Below are positions 5,439 through 6,402 of a DNA stretch of 6,402 nucleotides, piece after piece. Each line of letters begins with the position of its first letter. The first letter of the stretch is position 1. Under the pieces are notes generated by a model. That model saw only the letters and a list, made by a program, of their open reading frames with translations. It searched no databases and was not told the DNA's origin. The stretch comes from Euryarchaeota archaeon TMED132 (GTDB taxonomy: Archaea > Thermoplasmatota > Poseidoniia > Poseidoniales > Poseidoniaceae), in the NCBI GenBank assembly GCA_002172355.2, contig NHGH02000010.1, positions 41,988 through 48,389 on the forward strand, given 5' to 3'. The position numbers and the translations under genes were made by a program.

Positions 5439-6197
5439 ATGGAGCACGAGTTTAGAGGATATGCGTTAGTTCTCCACGATGGTGCAGATCCAAGAACCGG
5501 CGGTGTTGCAATAGCAGGGTTTACCACTGCGGGCATGGTTGGTGTTATCGCAGCATCACATATCATAAAGTCATTAAAACTACAACAATTAGGGACTGTT
5601 TTAAATTCTGAATTTCCAGCAGTTGCTCTTATTCACGACCAAGTCCCCAAACACCCAGTAAGAGTTTACCAAGGCGATAAAATTGGGGTATTCACATCTG
5701 AAATACGTTTCAAAGATAAGCAAGACATAATGTTTGCATCAACAGTTCTAGAATGGTTTACCAAGGGTGGATTTGAAAATTTAATCATAATTGACGGCAT
5801 AGTTTCCCCAGATAAACAACTAACTCATGGAGAATTATACGGAGTTGGCTCATCATCACAAGCAAGACAGCGACTTAAGCAAGCAGGGATTGCCCCAATT
5901 CAGCAAGGTATAGTGGCTGGGATTACGGGTTTCTTACTTGGTGAAGGAGATAGATTAGGGATTGATGTTACCGCTTTACTTGCAGAGGCAAGTCCAATGT
6001 ATCCCGATGCTAGAGCGGCAGCACTAGCAATCGAGGCTGTTTCTGAATTATCAGGGGTTGAGATACCATTGACTGAATTATTAGAAAATGCTAGAGAAAT
6101 AGAAAATAGCGTCAAGGAAGTTTTTGAGAAATCAGTAACTATGTTGCCAGGCCCTGAAGATGAAGATGACTCTTTCACTGACCCTTCATTTGGCTGA
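5439..6197 (+). CDS. PAC2-family protein (archaeal proteasome assembly chaperone-like)
   Basis: A 252-aa protein of the PAC2 family (formerly DUF75), the archaeal relatives of eukaryotic proteasome assembly chaperone 2 and of PbaA/PbaB. Residues 22-40 (GVAIAGFTTAGMVGVIAAS) carry the family signature, a strand followed by a Gly-rich helix. Next come LGTVLNSEFPAVALIHDQVP (51-70), VRVYQGDKIGVFTSEI (74-89) and FENLIIIDGIVSP (112-124). The later GIVAGITGFLLGEGDRLGIDVTALLAEASP segment (157-186) is also typical of the family, with DARAAALAIEAVSEL (190-204) after it. The C-terminus is a charged helix (211-231) and an acidic tail with DEDD, ending DPSFG. It does not end in the HbYX motif that PbaB-type chaperones use to dock on the proteasome alpha ring, so that role is uncertain. 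The start has a good ribosome binding site. The 3' end overlaps the convergent gene by 12 bp. Confidence 0.9.
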   Translation: MEHEFRGYALVLHDGADPRTGGVAIAGFTTAGMVGVIAASHIIKSLKLQQLGTVLNSEFPAVALIHDQVPKHPVRVYQGDKIGVFTSEIRFKDKQDIMFASTVLEWFTKGGFENLIIIDGIVSPDKQLTHGELYGVGSSSQARQRLKQAGIAPIQQGIVAGITGFLLGEGDRLGIDVTALLAEASPMYPDARAAALAIEAVSELSGVEIPLTELLENAREIENSVKEVFEKSVTMLPGPEDEDDSFTDPSFG

Positions 6198-6402
6198 ACT
6201 TTTACTAAGTTCTTGAACTGTTTTAACCACTTCTTGAAAATCAGCATCCGTTACAAAAACCGGCTCTGAATCAGGCGCTCTAGCCGCACAAAATCCTTTT
6301 TCAATCAAACGCTCTATCAGTACTTCCATCTTTGGCGCACCCGGCGTATTAGACCATTTAGGCAAAGAATCTAGATTCAATAGAAGATGCTCGCGACTCA
6401 TC
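6186..6402 (-). CDS. C-terminal fragment, possibly tRNA (guanine26-N2)-dimethyltransferase (Trm1)
   Basis: The frame is open to the right edge of the window; the Met at 6401-6399 is probably internal, so only about the last 71 residues are visible. The fragment reads LDSLPKWSNTPGAPKMEVLI (10-29), ERLIEKGFCAARAPDSEPVF (30-49), then VTDADFQEVVKTVQEL. The order Pro/Lys..hydrophobic helix, GF.A.R, short turn, (V/I).TDA, helix resembles the C-terminal domain of archaeal Trm1, where the equivalent is GY.ASRTH....IKTDAP..EV. Trm1 dimethylates G26 of tRNA. The catalytic methyltransferase domain lies outside the window, and the RTH and KTD residues are not conserved here, so the assignment is tentative. 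A free-standing 71-aa protein starting at 6401 is the alternative. Confidence 0.5.
   Translation of the reverse strand, partial: MSREHLLLNLDSLPKWSNTPGAPKMEVLIERLIEKGFCAARAPDSEPVFVTDADFQEVVKTVQELSKSSAK

Noticed and set aside
5900..6247. Minus-strand frame of 115 codons inside the PAC2 gene
   Set aside because: It is a Ser-rich antisense shadow of a well-recognised family gene.

Overview
The window looks like a piece of an archaeal chromosome, most plausibly a planktonic euryarchaeote of the Thermoplasmatota/Marine Group II (Poseidoniales) type. The signs seen are a PAC2-family proteasome-assembly-chaperone-like protein, an archaeal-style tRNA with TATA-like elements upstream, archaeal winged-helix proteins, several start codons with a TATA-like element about 25 nt upstream and no Shine-Dalgarno sequence (leaderless pattern), others with GGAGGT-like sites, moderately low GC, and an Asp-rich secreted-type protein of the kind common in these lineages. 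The lineage is inferred from gene content, not from a marker gene.

Layout. 1-717 (+): C-terminal end of a probably large extracellular beta-rich protein that begins before the window. 773-1126 (+): small beta-rich hypothetical protein. 1195-1485 (+): small basic, probably winged-helix protein. 1538-2203 (+): HAD-superfamily subclass IB phosphatase-like hydrolase. 2235-3113 (+): orphan 292-aa protein. 3118-3194 (-): tRNA-Arg(GCG) with an encoded CCA end, ending 4 bp from the stop of the orphan gene. 3195-3290: divergent promoter region. 3291-3707 (+): hot-dog fold acyl-CoA thioesterase-like protein, followed 4 nt later by 3712-4359 (+), a four-helix membrane protein. 5328-4813 and 4802-4362 (-): a two-gene operon of a winged-helix protein followed by a pentapeptide-repeat protein, ending tail to tail with the membrane protein gene (2-bp gap). 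5439-6197 (+): PAC2-family protein, divergent from the winged-helix operon. 6402-6186 (-): C-terminal end of a gene that enters from the right edge, possibly tRNA guanine-26 dimethyltransferase; its stop region overlaps the PAC2 stop by 12 bp.

The genes do not form one obvious pathway. The supported functional groupings are the thioesterase/membrane-protein pair and the winged-helix/pentapeptide pair. The rest looks like ordinary, very compact archaeal chromosome with genes changing strand often. No mobile element, CRISPR array, rRNA or long non-coding stretch was seen; every gap between genes is about 110 bp or less. I did not find convincing evidence of a new multi-gene system. The least explained items are the orphan 2235-3113, the winged-helix/pentapeptide pair, and a duplicated FDFxI motif in the cytoplasmic tail of the membrane protein.
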